A stretch of 44,571 nt of DNA from DRLZ01 sp036478815 (GCA_036478815.1 JAZGEP010000054.1:1-44571), one strand, 5' to 3'. Shown: positions 9,278 to 17,668, numbered from the stretch's first letter. Notes: generated by a model not told the origin, from the letters alone. A program made the numbers and translations.

Positions 9278-10708
9278 TTACAATGGTTTATGTTTTTTTG
9301 AGTTTTTCAACTTAATGATTTGTTCTTCATAAGACTCAGCGAATACCTGACCAAATAATTGATAGAAATTATCGGAGGCTTCTCGTTCAATATCTTCATA
9401 TTGATGCTCAAACAAACCCCATAACTTAGCTTTTCTATGAATAGGGATACTGGCACTAATTGGGTTTTTCTTTTGTAATCGCTGTTCTAATTTTTGCGGA
9501 TCAAATCGCATTAACACCTCAAGCAACGCAGTCTGCATCCCTGCAATCACCGCAATCTGATGAGCGCGGATATCATCAAACGCTTCTTCTATTGCTTCAT
9601 CGGCCTTTAAATAACCAGCATCTTGTGGAGCCAACAATTTTCTAATCGCTTCTTTTGCACTAACAGAAAATTTAACTGGATTATTTTGCCCCGATCTAAT
9701 CATTGTGACATCCATGTGCATTTCATTTTTAATTTTAGCTCTACCGATTAACACATCCATGGTGCCCTGAATTGAAGTTCTTAAGATTTTGCCAATAATA
9801 TAGAAAGTCTCTGGGGTCAGCGCTTCATTCATTCCTTCATTTTCAAGGCCCGCGCCACGTAGAAAATTTTCCACGATTAAAGCTTGAACATCCGATACAT
9901 TAGCTGGTTTTTTCGCTTCTAATGGCGCGTCAGGTTTTAAAAAAGACGGTTTGTACTTTAGTGGATCAGCTGGCGCTATTTGCCCTGAAACAATTTTCTC
10001 AGGAGATTTATCTTTTGAAGAAGTAGTATTCTTTGCGGGACTTTCAAACCAGTCATCAGGAATGTTGCCAGCCACAGTTGGGGATTTTAGTTTATTATTG
10101 ACAGGCTTAAATGGTTGAAATGCTCCATTAACAGCATGCGGTTGTTCAAGTACTGGTCTGATATCCTTATCTTTTTCTTTTAAATCTGGATCAACAAAAT
10201 CAAAATCCTCAGTATTTGTAAAACCGGGGGGAAGCCTCTTTTCCGCCCAGTCAGTAGACATTAACGGATTTTCGTCAATCATTTCTTGCACAGAATCTTT
10301 CTTCAGTTCTGCAAATGGATCATCAGAAAAATCCAATGCCTGATACGATAAGGCTCCACTGGATGTTTGTCCAGATTGTTGCTCATCAATAATACTCACT
10401 GAAATTGTGTAATTACCAATATGCAAATGATCTCCATCGTTTAACTGTGTACTGCTCCCACTACCAACAGGCTGTGTTAAATTATTGATCAATAGGCCGT
10501 TTGCGCTGGTGTCTGTTATGAAATAACCCGATGATCGGTAATCAATAACTGCATGACGCCCAGAAACATACCTTTTTGGATCTTCTAAAACAAGCGTATT
10601 ATCTTCATTCCTTCCAATAGTAGCAGATACTTGATTTATAGTAATACTGTCTATCTCATTTCCTGAACCAGAGTTGACACTTAACGTTAGCTTCATATTA
10701 CCACTCAA
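9278..10708 (-). CDS. tagH: FHA-domain type VI secretion protein (Fha/TagH)
   Basis: This is the forkhead-associated scaffold of the T6SS threonine-phosphorylation pathway. The N-terminal FHA domain (about residues 5-110) keeps the phosphopeptide-binding pattern: IGRNEDNTLVL with the conserved Arg, then YVSGRHAVIDY with Ser-x-x-His. A long low-complexity Pro/Lys/Asp linker follows, then a C-terminal type-VI FHA domain from about residue 280 (NFLRGAGLENEG, ending in YQLFGQVFAESYEEQI). It is the first gene of the operon here; tssA/B/C and hcp are not upstream. PppA at the other end supports phospho-control. Confidence 0.92.
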   Translation of the reverse strand: MSGNMKLTLSVNSGSGNEIDSITINQVSATIGRNEDNTLVLEDPKRYVSGRHAVIDYRSSGYFITDTSANGLLINNLTQPVGSGSSTQLNDGDHLHIGNYTISVSIIDEQQSGQTSSGALSYQALDFSDDPFAELKKDSVQEMIDENPLMSTDWAEKRLPPGFTNTEDFDFVDPDLKEKDKDIRPVLEQPHAVNGAFQPFKPVNNKLKSPTVAGNIPDDWFESPAKNTTSSKDKSPEKIVSGQIAPADPLKYKPSFLKPDAPLEAKKPANVSDVQALIVENFLRGAGLENEGMNEALTPETFYIIGKILRTSIQGTMDVLIGRAKIKNEMHMDVTMIRSGQNNPVKFSVSAKEAIRKLLAPQDAGYLKADEAIEEAFDDIRAHQIAVIAGMQTALLEVLMRFDPQKLEQRLQKKNPISASIPIHRKAKLWGLFEHQYEDIEREASDNFYQLFGQVFAESYEEQIIKLKNSKKHKPL

Positions 10709-10978
10709 CCTATGATTTTATAGTGATTATTAGTCGCTGAAACTTATGATGCTGTTGTATTTTACAATACACGTTTTGATTGTGTATATTCCCATAAGTC
10801 ACTTCATTGTAAGACATAGAGATATAATTTTATTTTCAGATTATTGTCCTGGATAAATTTAATATTAAAAAACCATAACACTAATAGTTATGTTACTCTC
10901 GCAGTTACCAGACTTATCTTCATTCGATCTATCACTCGTATTCTCCGCCACTTCATAGATGCTATTTAAACAATTTAG

Positions 10979-11122
10979 TAACAACTCAGCGTAGTTTGTA
11001 ACTGCTCAGATCGCCCTCAGTTTTATTCAAGAGCAAGGCGAAAGCGCGGAGTTTACAATGTGTAAATGAGCACTTTCCAGATATTGATGGGACAAAATAG
11101 AGGGTAAGCTGAGCAGTTAAAT
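10979..11122. repeat. Family H element, copy H2
   Basis: An inverted-repeat element with GTAACTGCTCAG...CCCTC arms and the complementary GAGGGTAAGCTGAGCAGTTA at the right end. The interior has the family-conserved CAAGGCGAAAGCGCGGAGTTTAC and AATGAGCACTTTCCAGA. It shares these with 22850-23004 and 44121-44264. It lies in the non-coding region upstream of the T6SS operon. Confidence 0.85.
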
Positions 11123-11601
11123 AATTTAATTCACTTAATCCCTTGTGTAGTTCCAGTATGACAATCAAGCTGAATTGTACGCAGATTTTCGCAAAGGAAG
11201 CTATCATATCCAAAGAAAGTTGGCCATATGTGGGTGAATCCAATTCTCAAATAATAAAAATAGACAATAATAAAGTCTGACTACGTTTTTAGTAACAACA
11301 TTTTAAGGAAGCGCAACCTGTAAATGCAGGGGACTTGTCTCTGCGTTTAGAGTAGTGGGTTTCTGCTTCATTTGAATAAAACATCAATCACCTGCGAATT
11401 GCTAATGAATTCAAAATCTGTGCTACAAAAATCATGAACTGTTGACACTAGGCATTTTAATATTAATGACTTAACCTTATGTATGTCAATCATATTGGTA
11501 ATATTACCAATATGAGTTTGATAGAATAGCTTGTAGTGAGCCGACCCTGTGATTTAACACGAGGATGTTGTGTTAATATCATGATTTTCAGGCGATGAAT
11601 C
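11123..11601. other. Non-coding stretch upstream of an IS1-like remnant
   Basis: No gene is supported in this AT-rich 480 bp. A stem near 11551-11580 pairs ATTTAACAC with GTGTTAAT just before the IS1-like remnant and could be a relic of an element end. The minus-strand frame 10986-11243 crosses H2 and has no family resemblance. The adjoining 10709-10978, between fha and H2, must hold the T6SS promoter, but I could not fix it. Confidence 0.4.
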
Positions 11602-11869
11602 ATGGCGCATTATCAAGAAATCACTTGTACGACCTGTAGCAGTCACCACATCCTGAAATCAGAACGGAGTACACGGGGGAGACCAACAGCTAATGCTGTC
11701 AACAGCAAGCTTGTATCACCAAACCTTCATGCTGGAATAGTGTTATAAAGTGTATAAATCGAGTATTAAAGAGAAAATTGTCGATATGACAATCAATAGC
11801 AGTCGAATTCGAGAGACTGCACACGTTCTTAACATTAATAAAACACGTGATCAGTACTTTACAAACTAG
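11602..11869 (+). pseudogene. Decayed IS1-family InsA-like transposase remnant
   Basis: An ATG at 11602 opens 48 codons beginning MAHYQEITCTTCSSHHILKS with a Cys-x2-Cys pair, as in the zinc-finger start of InsA. After a stop at 11748 the similarity resumes one frame over (from about 11753): IKEKIVDMTINSSRIRETAH, which resembles the InsA helix-turn-helix segment HQKIIDMAMNGVGCRATAR. A stop follows at 11867-11869. There is no DDE (InsB) part, so it is a short frameshifted relic. Family assignment is by eye, from the motif order. Confidence 0.55.
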
Positions 11870-11878
11870 ATAGACTGT

Positions 11879-12045
11879 CTAGGAGGCTGTCTGAGAATAG
11901 AAGACGTAGCGAGGGAAAGCGGTTTTGAGTCCATTTTTTTGATTAAATGAGGCGAATACTTGCTGTATTTAACGAATTTAATTGAGAAAATGGGCCAAAA
12001 TTCGCTTTTCCACAGTAGGCTTTCTATTCTCGGACAACCTTCTAG
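11879..12045. repeat. Family A palindromic element, copy A2
   Basis: A 167 bp palindrome from CTAGGAGGCTGTCTGAGAAT to ATTCTCGGACAACCTTCTAG. The apex GAGGCGAATACTTGCTGTATT is the family A version of the shared core. It follows the IS1-like remnant within 10 bp. Confidence 0.92.
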
Positions 12046-12185
12046 ATAACGACATCTGGATTGTCACTGAGTAAAATTTTACAGAAAAAAGCTAGAGTTG
12101 AAAATTGATGTGAGGGGTTAATAAAACAAATTTACGCCATATTTACGCAAAATACTTATTATGCTATTGTTTTTGTTAATAATAA

Positions 12186-12269
12186 TGCCGAGGAGAGGAC
12201 TTGAACCTCCACGGGGTTGCCCCCACTAGCACCTGAAGCTAGCGTGTCTACCAATTTCACCACCTCGGC
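12186..12269 (-). tRNA. leu tRNA: tRNA-Leu(CAG)
   Basis: On the minus strand, acceptor GCCGAGG pairs with CCTCGGC plus discriminator A. The D arm has AATTGGTAGACAC. The anticodon stem GCTAGC/GCTAGT encloses loop TTCAGGT, giving anticodon CAG. A long variable arm (GGGGGCAACCCC) marks a class II tRNA, and the T arm has GGTTCAAGTCC. The 3' CCA is not encoded. A strong consensus promoter lies just upstream. Confidence 0.96.
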
Positions 12270-12285
12270 ATACAGGCGACCAGCG

Positions 12286-12314
12286 AGTCTATCTTGATAT
12301 AAATATTCTGTCAA
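12286..12314 (-). promoter_or_regulatory. Sigma-70 promoter of tRNA-Leu
   Basis: Reading the minus strand, a perfect -35 TTGACA (12314-12309) is followed by a 17 nt spacer and a -10 TAGACT (12291-12286). The tRNA begins 16 nt downstream, after a GC-rich start region typical of stable-RNA promoters. Confidence 0.75.
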
Positions 12315-12970
12315 TCTTTAGTATTATCTATTTGCAAGCACAAGCAACGATTAGCGACTCGAATTTAGTCATCGAAACTTGTGTAGACCCTTTGTCTGTC
12401 AAATAGTTGATCCGGGAATAGAAGTTAACGAGTGTAACAACGCAGATGACCATTTATCGGCTTTTTATATCCGTCAATATCACATTGAAAGACTACTTAG
12501 TTCGGGAGGATAGGGTAGGGCATAGCAAGCAGATTAATAGCGAACGATGTATTTGCTTTCTGAATACGAGGATCATATCCTTAACTTAATGGCAAGCGGC
12601 TAATCGCTGACAATACAATTGTTGCAGCAAAGCAATTTATTAGCAAAAGTCAACCCATAGAAAACTCCTTTCGTAACTGCTCGAAGTATCATGTAGATTC
12701 TTATTTCACTTTATTCCATCGTTTTCTGATCAATCCTGTGTTCAAGTTATTTCATGCACGTTCCTGCGTATACAGCGGTGCTGAGTGCTGTACAATGTGC
12801 GGCTCGGCAGAGTAAGTGTAGATTCCAGACAATCTTTCTCGAAATTATTCAAGATCGCTTCGAATTTTCATCAACCACTACTTAAACACGAAATCAGAAT
12901 TTACACGGGTTTTCAAATGCTATAGCCAAATAGCATACCTAAACTTATCCTGATCTATCTCAATACTGAA
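12315..12970. other. Gene-free stretch with repeat fragments and a decayed small ORF
   Basis: No intact gene is seen. Bases 12473-12500 (AATATCACATTGAAAGACTA and flanks) recur at 40933-40960. Bases 12737-12765 match the right end of a family D element (TTCAAGTTATTTCATGCACG). On the minus strand an AAAGGAG ribosome site precedes an ATG at 12658 whose third codon is TGA, followed by a hydrophobic LLLINCFAATIVL run; this may be a dead small secreted or membrane peptide. Confidence 0.45.
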
Positions 12971-12989
12971 TATAATTAAAATACAAACT

Positions 12990-13865
12990 ATGCAGAATAA
13001 TTTCCGAAAGCCCCTATTCGTCAATCTTCAATATTGTCTGCCTCATCATTTGATTTCAAGAATTGTTGGCTACGTTGCCCAATGCGAAAACCAGATGATT
13101 AAAAAACAATTTATTCATCGTTTTGCCAAACATTACCAAGTCAATATGGATGAAGCAGAACAATCGAACTTGGATGAATACCCAAACTTTAATGCTTTTT
13201 TCACGCGTGCGTTAATGACTAGTGCTCGTCCAATTGACTCTCATACTGATAGTGTTATTTCTCCAGCAGACGGCGTGATTAGTCAGATAGGCAAGATTTC
13301 ATCTGGTGAAATCATACAAGCCAAAGGCATGCACTATTCAGCGTTGTCATTATTAGGCGGCGATGCTGTAGACACAGAGCCATTCTTGAATGGTGATTTT
13401 GCAACCATTTATCTCGCTCCAAAAGACTATCATCGACTGCACATGCCAATCAGTGGTACGTTGACTAAAATGATCCATATTCCAGGACGATTATTCAGTG
13501 TTAACCCCACCACCGCTGACTTCGTACCCAATCTGTTCGCACGTAACGAACGCATTATTGCAATCTTTAATACAGCGATTGGACCGATGGCGCTAGTATT
13601 GGTAGGTGCAATGATTGTCGCCAGTATAGAAACTATCTGGCATGGAATCGTCACTCCACCGAAGATCTCAACAATTAAGCATTGGAACTACACAGACAAA
13701 AACATCAGGTTGGAGAAAGGTGCTGAAATGGGTCGTTTTAGACTTGGTTCAACAATTATTATGCTATTCCCGAAAAACACTGTGCTATGGGATAGTTCCA
13801 TGAGACCAAATCAATCAATTCGTATGGGATCTTCGACTGCAAAATTGATCACAGCAGATGTTTAA
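12990..13865 (+). CDS. psd: Phosphatidylserine decarboxylase proenzyme
   Basis: This membrane-associated pyruvoyl enzyme converts phosphatidylserine to phosphatidylethanolamine. The 291 residues fit the type I bacterial enzyme. Motifs include FNAFFTRAL, SPADGVISQIG, KGMHYSALSLLGG, YLAPKDYHRLHMP and LFSVNPTTADFVPNLFARNER. The self-cleavage site LGST is intact, with Gly253-Ser254 as the break that forms the pyruvoyl group. The N terminus (FVNLQYCLPHHLISR) aligns with the start of known Psd. A possible -10 (TATAAT, 12971-12976) lies very close to the ATG and no ribosome site is visible, so initiation may be unusual. The TAA stop is the first part of repeat element D1. Confidence 0.96.
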   Translation: MQNNFRKPLFVNLQYCLPHHLISRIVGYVAQCENQMIKKQFIHRFAKHYQVNMDEAEQSNLDEYPNFNAFFTRALMTSARPIDSHTDSVISPADGVISQIGKISSGEIIQAKGMHYSALSLLGGDAVDTEPFLNGDFATIYLAPKDYHRLHMPISGTLTKMIHIPGRLFSVNPTTADFVPNLFARNERIIAIFNTAIGPMALVLVGAMIVASIETIWHGIVTPPKISTIKHWNYTDKNIRLEKGAEMGRFRLGSTIIMLFPKNTVLWDSSMRPNQSIRMGSSTAKLITADV

Positions 13866-14024
13866 GGAATGTGCATGAAATATCTTGAACATTCTGGCTG
13901 GTCTTTTTGCTTCTGAAGAAACGATCTCAATCGTTGCGTATAACAACTATGAGCCTCTTGAGATTGTTTCGTCAGAAATAAAAATCCTGCGCCATCATTG
14001 TTCAAGTTATTTCATGCACGTTTC
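13862..14024. repeat. Family D palindromic element, copy D1, overlapping the psd stop codon
   Basis: The palindrome runs from TTAAGGAATGTGCATGAAAT to ATTTCATGCACGTTTCTAAG. The core on the minus strand is GAGGCTCATAGTTGTTATACGCAACG. The first TAA is the psd stop codon. The inner left half (CTTTTTGC..., then ATCTCAATCGTTGCGTA) is nearly identical to that of family C element C1, although the outer arms differ. Confidence 0.88.
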
Positions 14025-14082
14025 TAAGGCGGTCTGACGAAGCAAGGTTAGTAACTTTATTCCATCAAAACACCTAATCTGT
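14022..14082. repeat. Partial family C element
   Basis: AAGGCGGTCTGACGAAGC followed by AAGGTTAGTAACTTTATTCC and ATCAAAACACCTAAT corresponds to the two ends of a family C palindrome (GGTGGTTTGACG, GGTTGGTAACTTTATTCC, AAACCACCTAA) with the middle deleted. It directly abuts D1. Confidence 0.65.
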
Positions 14083-14172
14083 TGTGTGAATAATTCATTT
14101 CACATTGAAAGATGTTCAAATACTCTAACGAAACCTGTTGATATAGTTCTGCGCACTCAGCATCACCCAATC

Positions 14173-14339
14173 CAGGAGGCTGTCCGAGAATAGAAGCCGT
14201 AGCGAGGGAAAGCGGTTTTGAGTCAATTTTTCGATTAAATGAGGCGAATACTTGTTGTATTGAACGAATTTAATCGGAAAAAGGGGCCAAAACCTGCTTT
14301 TCCGCAGCAGGCGCTTTCTATTATTGGACAGCCTCCTAG
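14173..14339. repeat. Family A palindromic element, copy A3
   Basis: This 167 bp element runs from CCAGGAGGCTGTCCGAGAAT to TTGGACAGCCTCCTAG with apex GAGGCGAATACTTGTTGTATT. Both flanks look like pieces of degraded coding sequence on the minus strand (see 14358-14486). Confidence 0.9.
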
Positions 14340-14357
14340 CACTCTTGACGACATCGT

Positions 14358-14486
14358 CTAAAGTTGACCCTTTGAAGTGGGTGTAACTTTCTCTAGCTCG
14401 TACTTCACATCAGCCTGATTACAATTGCGGGCTAGTATTTCATGCACCGTCTCAGATAATTCAATCGTATAAGCTGGTGAATTCAT
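14358..14486 (-). pseudogene. Short degraded coding remnant, function unknown
   Basis: An ATG at 14486 opens 42 codons, MNSPAYTIELSETVHEILAR..., ending at 14358. One frame over, the sequence stays open as KGSTLDDVVKSA up to element A3. Beyond A3 the minus strand is again open (DAECAELYQQVSLEYLNIFQ, about 14164-14100). Together these suggest a small gene broken by a frameshift and by the A3 insertion. No family is recognised with confidence. Confidence 0.3.
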
Positions 14487-14670
14487 TTTTCAATAACAGA
14501 CATACACGGTATAACGTCGATAGCTGACTTGTCTTTTATCCATTTTCTGTTTTCAAAAACAATTACATAGCTTGCTATGAGCTTTACGTTGAATCTTAAC
14601 GACGAACAGTGATTTTGACAAAAAAAATGTTTGTGCAATATGGGTGGTTTACTGGTTGCTAGCTGCCTAA
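14484..14670. repeat. Partial or chimeric family G element, copy G4
   Basis: The right arm (AATATGGGTGGTTTACTGGT...GCTGCCTAA) and the central CATAGCTTGCTATG core match family G (compare 17139-17301). The left outer arm (CAATAACAGACATACACGG) is not its complement, although GACTTGTCTTTTATCC is shared with the inner arm of other copies. The element therefore looks like a recombinant of two different halves. Confidence 0.6.
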
Positions 14671-14783
14671 CCAGCACTAATATTTAAAATAGTTAAGGTA
14701 TTAGACACATAAATATATTGCAGCGTTGAGAATGTCATCATCAGGATAATAATTTTTTAAAGTTACATATTAATCCAGCAAGC

Positions 14784-14802
14784 GCACTATATACTATAGT
14801 GC
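14784..14802. promoter_or_regulatory. Short perfect inverted repeat, operator-like
   Basis: GCACTATA-TAC-TATAGTGC is a perfect 8 bp inverted repeat with a 3 bp spacer. It lies about 370 bp upstream of the polysaccharide-lyase-like gene in AT-rich DNA. It could be a dimeric regulator site or a chance palindrome. Nothing else is recognised in the rest of 14671-15170. Confidence 0.3.
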
Positions 14803-15170
14803 ATAAGATTCTTATCTATATACTAATTCATTCATTCTCAGAAAACAGAATAAGAATTTATTCAAATTCATATTTATTCTACGAATCAATATCTTGAACT
14901 CTAGATGTGCGATCACTTGCAGAATCCAGGTGACAATCAAATTTTGAATCATCAATTGCAATTATAAGTTGACCTCATGAACTTTCATCTTTGGTTCAGG
15001 TCGTAGTACGGACGTTTCGGAAAACTCATGGAGGGATAATTGCTTGACACACGTAGCAGCAGACAATCACTTAACCAAAAGCTCATTTTCAAGTAAGTGC
15101 TTGGTGCTTTTCAATCTACAAAATTGAACAATAAAATAATTCTCAGTCCAAAAAAAGGCAGCATAAAAAT

Positions 15171-17111
15171 ATGTCATTAATTGAAATATATAGTAATCGT
15201 TTTATTCTTATTTTTTTCTCACTAATATCTAGTAGTTGTATTTACGCCCAAAATTCTAATCTGTTACCAATTCGCAGCGCTAATAACATGATAGAAATTG
15301 GATTTGAACAACCTGATTTACTCAGCAATGGATTAAATTTCTACGGTAACCCTCCACAACTGGTCAGTAATCAGGCTCCTGTCTTTGAGGGCAATCAATC
15401 ACTCAGTGTGTTTATCGACAGAGACAATAGCCCTGTAAACTACGCATCTGGATTTCTTCTACAAAAAAGCCGATATGGCAAACAGTTTACTGAATTCGAA
15501 TATGGCAAAGATTACTGGATTGGCTTTGCTATTTATCTCGATGATAATTATCAATTACCGCTATACAGCGATCATCTAATTCAATTGCAAAGCAGGCCAG
15601 ATCATCATCTTGGTGAAAGCAATAGAACTGCAAACTTTACATTCTCAGTCAGTGGTGTCAATGAAAATCGCAAGCGTAGAATCAACGAGCCACATTGGGT
15701 AATATCTATTAATGGTGATGATCGACGTGTTCTGCGAAATATTGGCAGCTTGCAGACATCAACATCAGCTGCTCTTACCCCTGTAACAGGTGATATTGGT
15801 CGCTGGGTAAGTTGGGTGGTTCACTTCAAACACACCTATAGTGCCGATGGTTTTATGGACATATGGAAAGATGGCGTCCAGGTCTATAGCAAGAATGGGA
15901 TCCGCACATCATTTAACGACGATCGCGGACCCTATATAAAAATGGGCAGCAACAAATGGAGCTGGCAATCTAAACATAATTATCCAACCATCCAACCGGC
16001 AAGACGCCAGAGTTATTTAGATGCATTGCGAATTGCTCAAGGTGCGAATCGTTATAACGATGTCGCTCCTGTAAGGACAGCTGATATTGTTGATAATTCA
16101 GTTCAAAGGACACCCTCTAATCAAAACTTTGATGCCACTCAATCGGTTGCGGAAGTCATCATAGAAGAAGAACCAGTTACGGAAGCTGTAGTAGCCGAAG
16201 AAATAGTAGTGGAAGAACCAGTTACGGAAGCTGTAGTAGCCGAAGAAATTGTTGCTAAAGAAATAGTAGTGGAAGAACCACCCACACCAGCTGTATCAGT
16301 AAAGCCTAGCCGATCAAATAGAAATACCAAAGATTTGATAGAAATTGGGTTTGAACAACAGAGCATTTTTAGCGATGGACTCGTTGCTTCAGGCAATACA
16401 GCAACAATAGTCAGTGGACGAGCGCCTGTTTTTGAGGGAAAGAAATCTCTGAGTGTTTTTATCGATAAAAACAAAAGCCGTATTCCCTTTAGAACAGAAA
16501 TTGTCATTAATAGAACAAAACATGGTAAGCAATTCTCTGAATTTGAAATTGGTAAGGAATACTGGTTTGGTTTTGCTGTTTATCTTCCTAATGATTATCA
16601 AAACCCTAAATACGATGATATTTTGTTTCAAATAAACTCCAGACCTGATGCAGGCGATGGATCGAGAAATCCAAGTATTACACTAAACGTAGGCGGTGAT
16701 TTAAAAAATCGCAAGCGTGGAGTCAATGAATCGAACTGGGTCATATCAGTTGCAGGTGATGATAGAAGAATCTTGCGTGACTCAAATTATCAATCACATG
16801 CTTCGGCTGTCCTCGGGCCGGTGAATAGAGATAAAGGTCGGTGGGTAAAGTGGGTCGTTCATTTCAAAAACACCTATAAGAGCAATGGCTTTTTAGAAGT
16901 CTGGAAAGACGGAGTACAGGTGTATAACAAAAGAGGGATACGGACAACTTTTAATGATGCTCGTGGGAGTTATGTAAAAATGGGTAGTTATAAATGGAGC
17001 TGGAAATCTAAACATAACTATGCAACGATTAACCCAGCAAGACGTCAGAGTTACTTGGACGCAGTGCGCATTGGAATAGGGCCGAATCGATATAATGATG
17101 TAGCGCCATAA
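15171..17111 (+). CDS. Secreted protein with two tandem polysaccharide-lyase-like (heparin lyase I-type) domains
   Basis: The 646-residue product has an N-terminal signal-like segment (RFILIFFSLISSSCIYAQ, residues 10-27). Two homologous modules follow: about 39-300 and 386-646. Each contains IEIGFEQ, a PVFEGxxSLSVFID stretch, YGKQF-or-HGKQF, EYWFGFAVYL or DYWIGFAIYL, NRKR, GRWVxWVVHFKxTY, WKDGVQVY, YVKMGSYKWSW-type strands and RRQSYLDAxRI. The pattern resembles the beta-jelly-roll lyases of PF14099; substrate and activity are not established. The linker (about 301-385) is acidic and contains two 15-residue direct repeats of EEPVTEAVVAEEIVV (45 nt period from 16168). A secreted glycan-degrading or glycan-binding role is inferred. 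The gene stands alone, with repeats on its 3' side. Confidence 0.7.
   Translation: MSLIEIYSNRFILIFFSLISSSCIYAQNSNLLPIRSANNMIEIGFEQPDLLSNGLNFYGNPPQLVSNQAPVFEGNQSLSVFIDRDNSPVNYASGFLLQKSRYGKQFTEFEYGKDYWIGFAIYLDDNYQLPLYSDHLIQLQSRPDHHLGESNRTANFTFSVSGVNENRKRRINEPHWVISINGDDRRVLRNIGSLQTSTSAALTPVTGDIGRWVSWVVHFKHTYSADGFMDIWKDGVQVYSKNGIRTSFNDDRGPYIKMGSNKWSWQSKHNYPTIQPARRQSYLDALRIAQGANRYNDVAPVRTADIVDNSVQRTPSNQNFDATQSVAEVIIEEEPVTEAVVAEEIVVEEPVTEAVVAEEIVAKEIVVEEPPTPAVSVKPSRSNRNTKDLIEIGFEQQSIFSDGLVASGNTATIVSGRAPVFEGKKSLSVFIDKNKSRIPFRTEIVINRTKHGKQFSEFEIGKEYWFGFAVYLPNDYQNPKYDDILFQINSRPDAGDGSRNPSITLNVGGDLKNRKRGVNESNWVISVAGDDRRILRDSNYQSHASAVLGPVNRDKGRWVKWVVHFKNTYKSNGFLEVWKDGVQVYNKRGIRTTFNDARGSYVKMGSYKWSWKSKHNYATINPARRQSYLDAVRIGIGPNRYNDVAP
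16167..16282 (+). repeat. 45-nt tandem repeat in the lyase linker
   Basis: The unit starting GAAGAACCAGTTACGGAAGC recurs after exactly 45 nt, followed by a degenerate third copy. It encodes the acidic linker between the two domains. An expandable, copy-variable spacer is plausible. Confidence 0.8.
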
Positions 17112-17138
17112 GGTTAAGAAAAAAGCGGTTAATTCTGC

Positions 17139-17301
17139 TTAGGCAACTGGAAAAAAATAACCCACCCATCTTACTTGCCTTTTTGTCCGTCTTCGATCTT
17201 GTTGCTTCGTTTACATAGCTTGCTATGTGCTCTACGCAACAAGATCGAAGACAAACAAAAATTCTTTGCAATATGGGTGGTTTATTTATTTCCAGTTGCC
17301 T
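17139..17301. repeat. Family G palindromic element, copy G1
   Basis: The palindrome runs from TTAGGCAACTGG...AATAACCCACCCAT to ATGGGTGGTTTATTTATTTCC, AGTTGCC. The core on the minus strand is AGAGCACATAGC-AA-GCTATGTAAACG. It begins 28 bp after the stop of the lyase-like gene and could act as a 3' hairpin for that transcript. Confidence 0.88.
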
Positions 17302-17308
17302 TTGTAAG

Positions 17309-17649
17309 TTAAGGAATGTGCATAGAATCACTTGATCAATTGGCGTAGGCTCCGTGTATTTAAATCGGTTGCCCATCGTCAAGGTGCAAAAACAGACGTC
17401 TAGGAGGCTGTCCGAGAATAGAAGCTGTAGCGAGGGAAAGTTGATTTGAGTCACGTTTTTCCATTATTTGAGGCGAATAGTTGTGCTATTTAACGAAAAT
17501 AAAGGGAAAATGTGGCCAAATTCAGCTTTTCCGCACTAGGTTCTCTATTCTCGGACAGCCTTCTAGTGAACGATACAGCTGTTTTTGCAACACCTAAGCT
17601 GAGCAAGAAAGGTGGGGGCGAATGTTCATGTGATTTATCTGGTTCCTAA
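17309..17649. repeat. Family D-like element split by element A4
   Basis: The left arm (17309-17399) begins TTAAGGAATGTGCATAGAAT and ends GGTGCAAAAACAGACGT. The right arm (17567-17649) begins TGAACGATACAGCTGTTTTT and closes TTCCTAA. The two sides are complementary both at the ends and next to the break, so A4 sits at the apex, where other elements carry the core hairpin. Confidence 0.75.
17400..17566. repeat. Family A palindromic element, copy A4
   Basis: A 167 bp element from CTAGGAGGCTGTCCGAGAAT to ATTCTCGGACAGCCTTCTAG with apex GAGGCGAATAGTTGTGCTATT. It is nested in the centre of a family D-like palindrome. Confidence 0.92.
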
Positions 17650-17668
17650 ACCTCTATATCCCCATATG

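Noticed and set aside
10986..11243. Minus-strand frame of 85 codons
   Set aside because: Half of it is element H2 and the remainder has no ribosome site or family signal.
16139..16507. Minus-strand frame of 122 codons inside the lyase-like gene
   Set aside because: Ser/Thr-rich shadow of the acidic linker repeats; the plus-strand protein has clear domains.
17029..17454. Minus-strand frame of 141 codons
   Set aside because: Crosses the end of the lyase-like gene and elements G1 and A4; no coherent protein.
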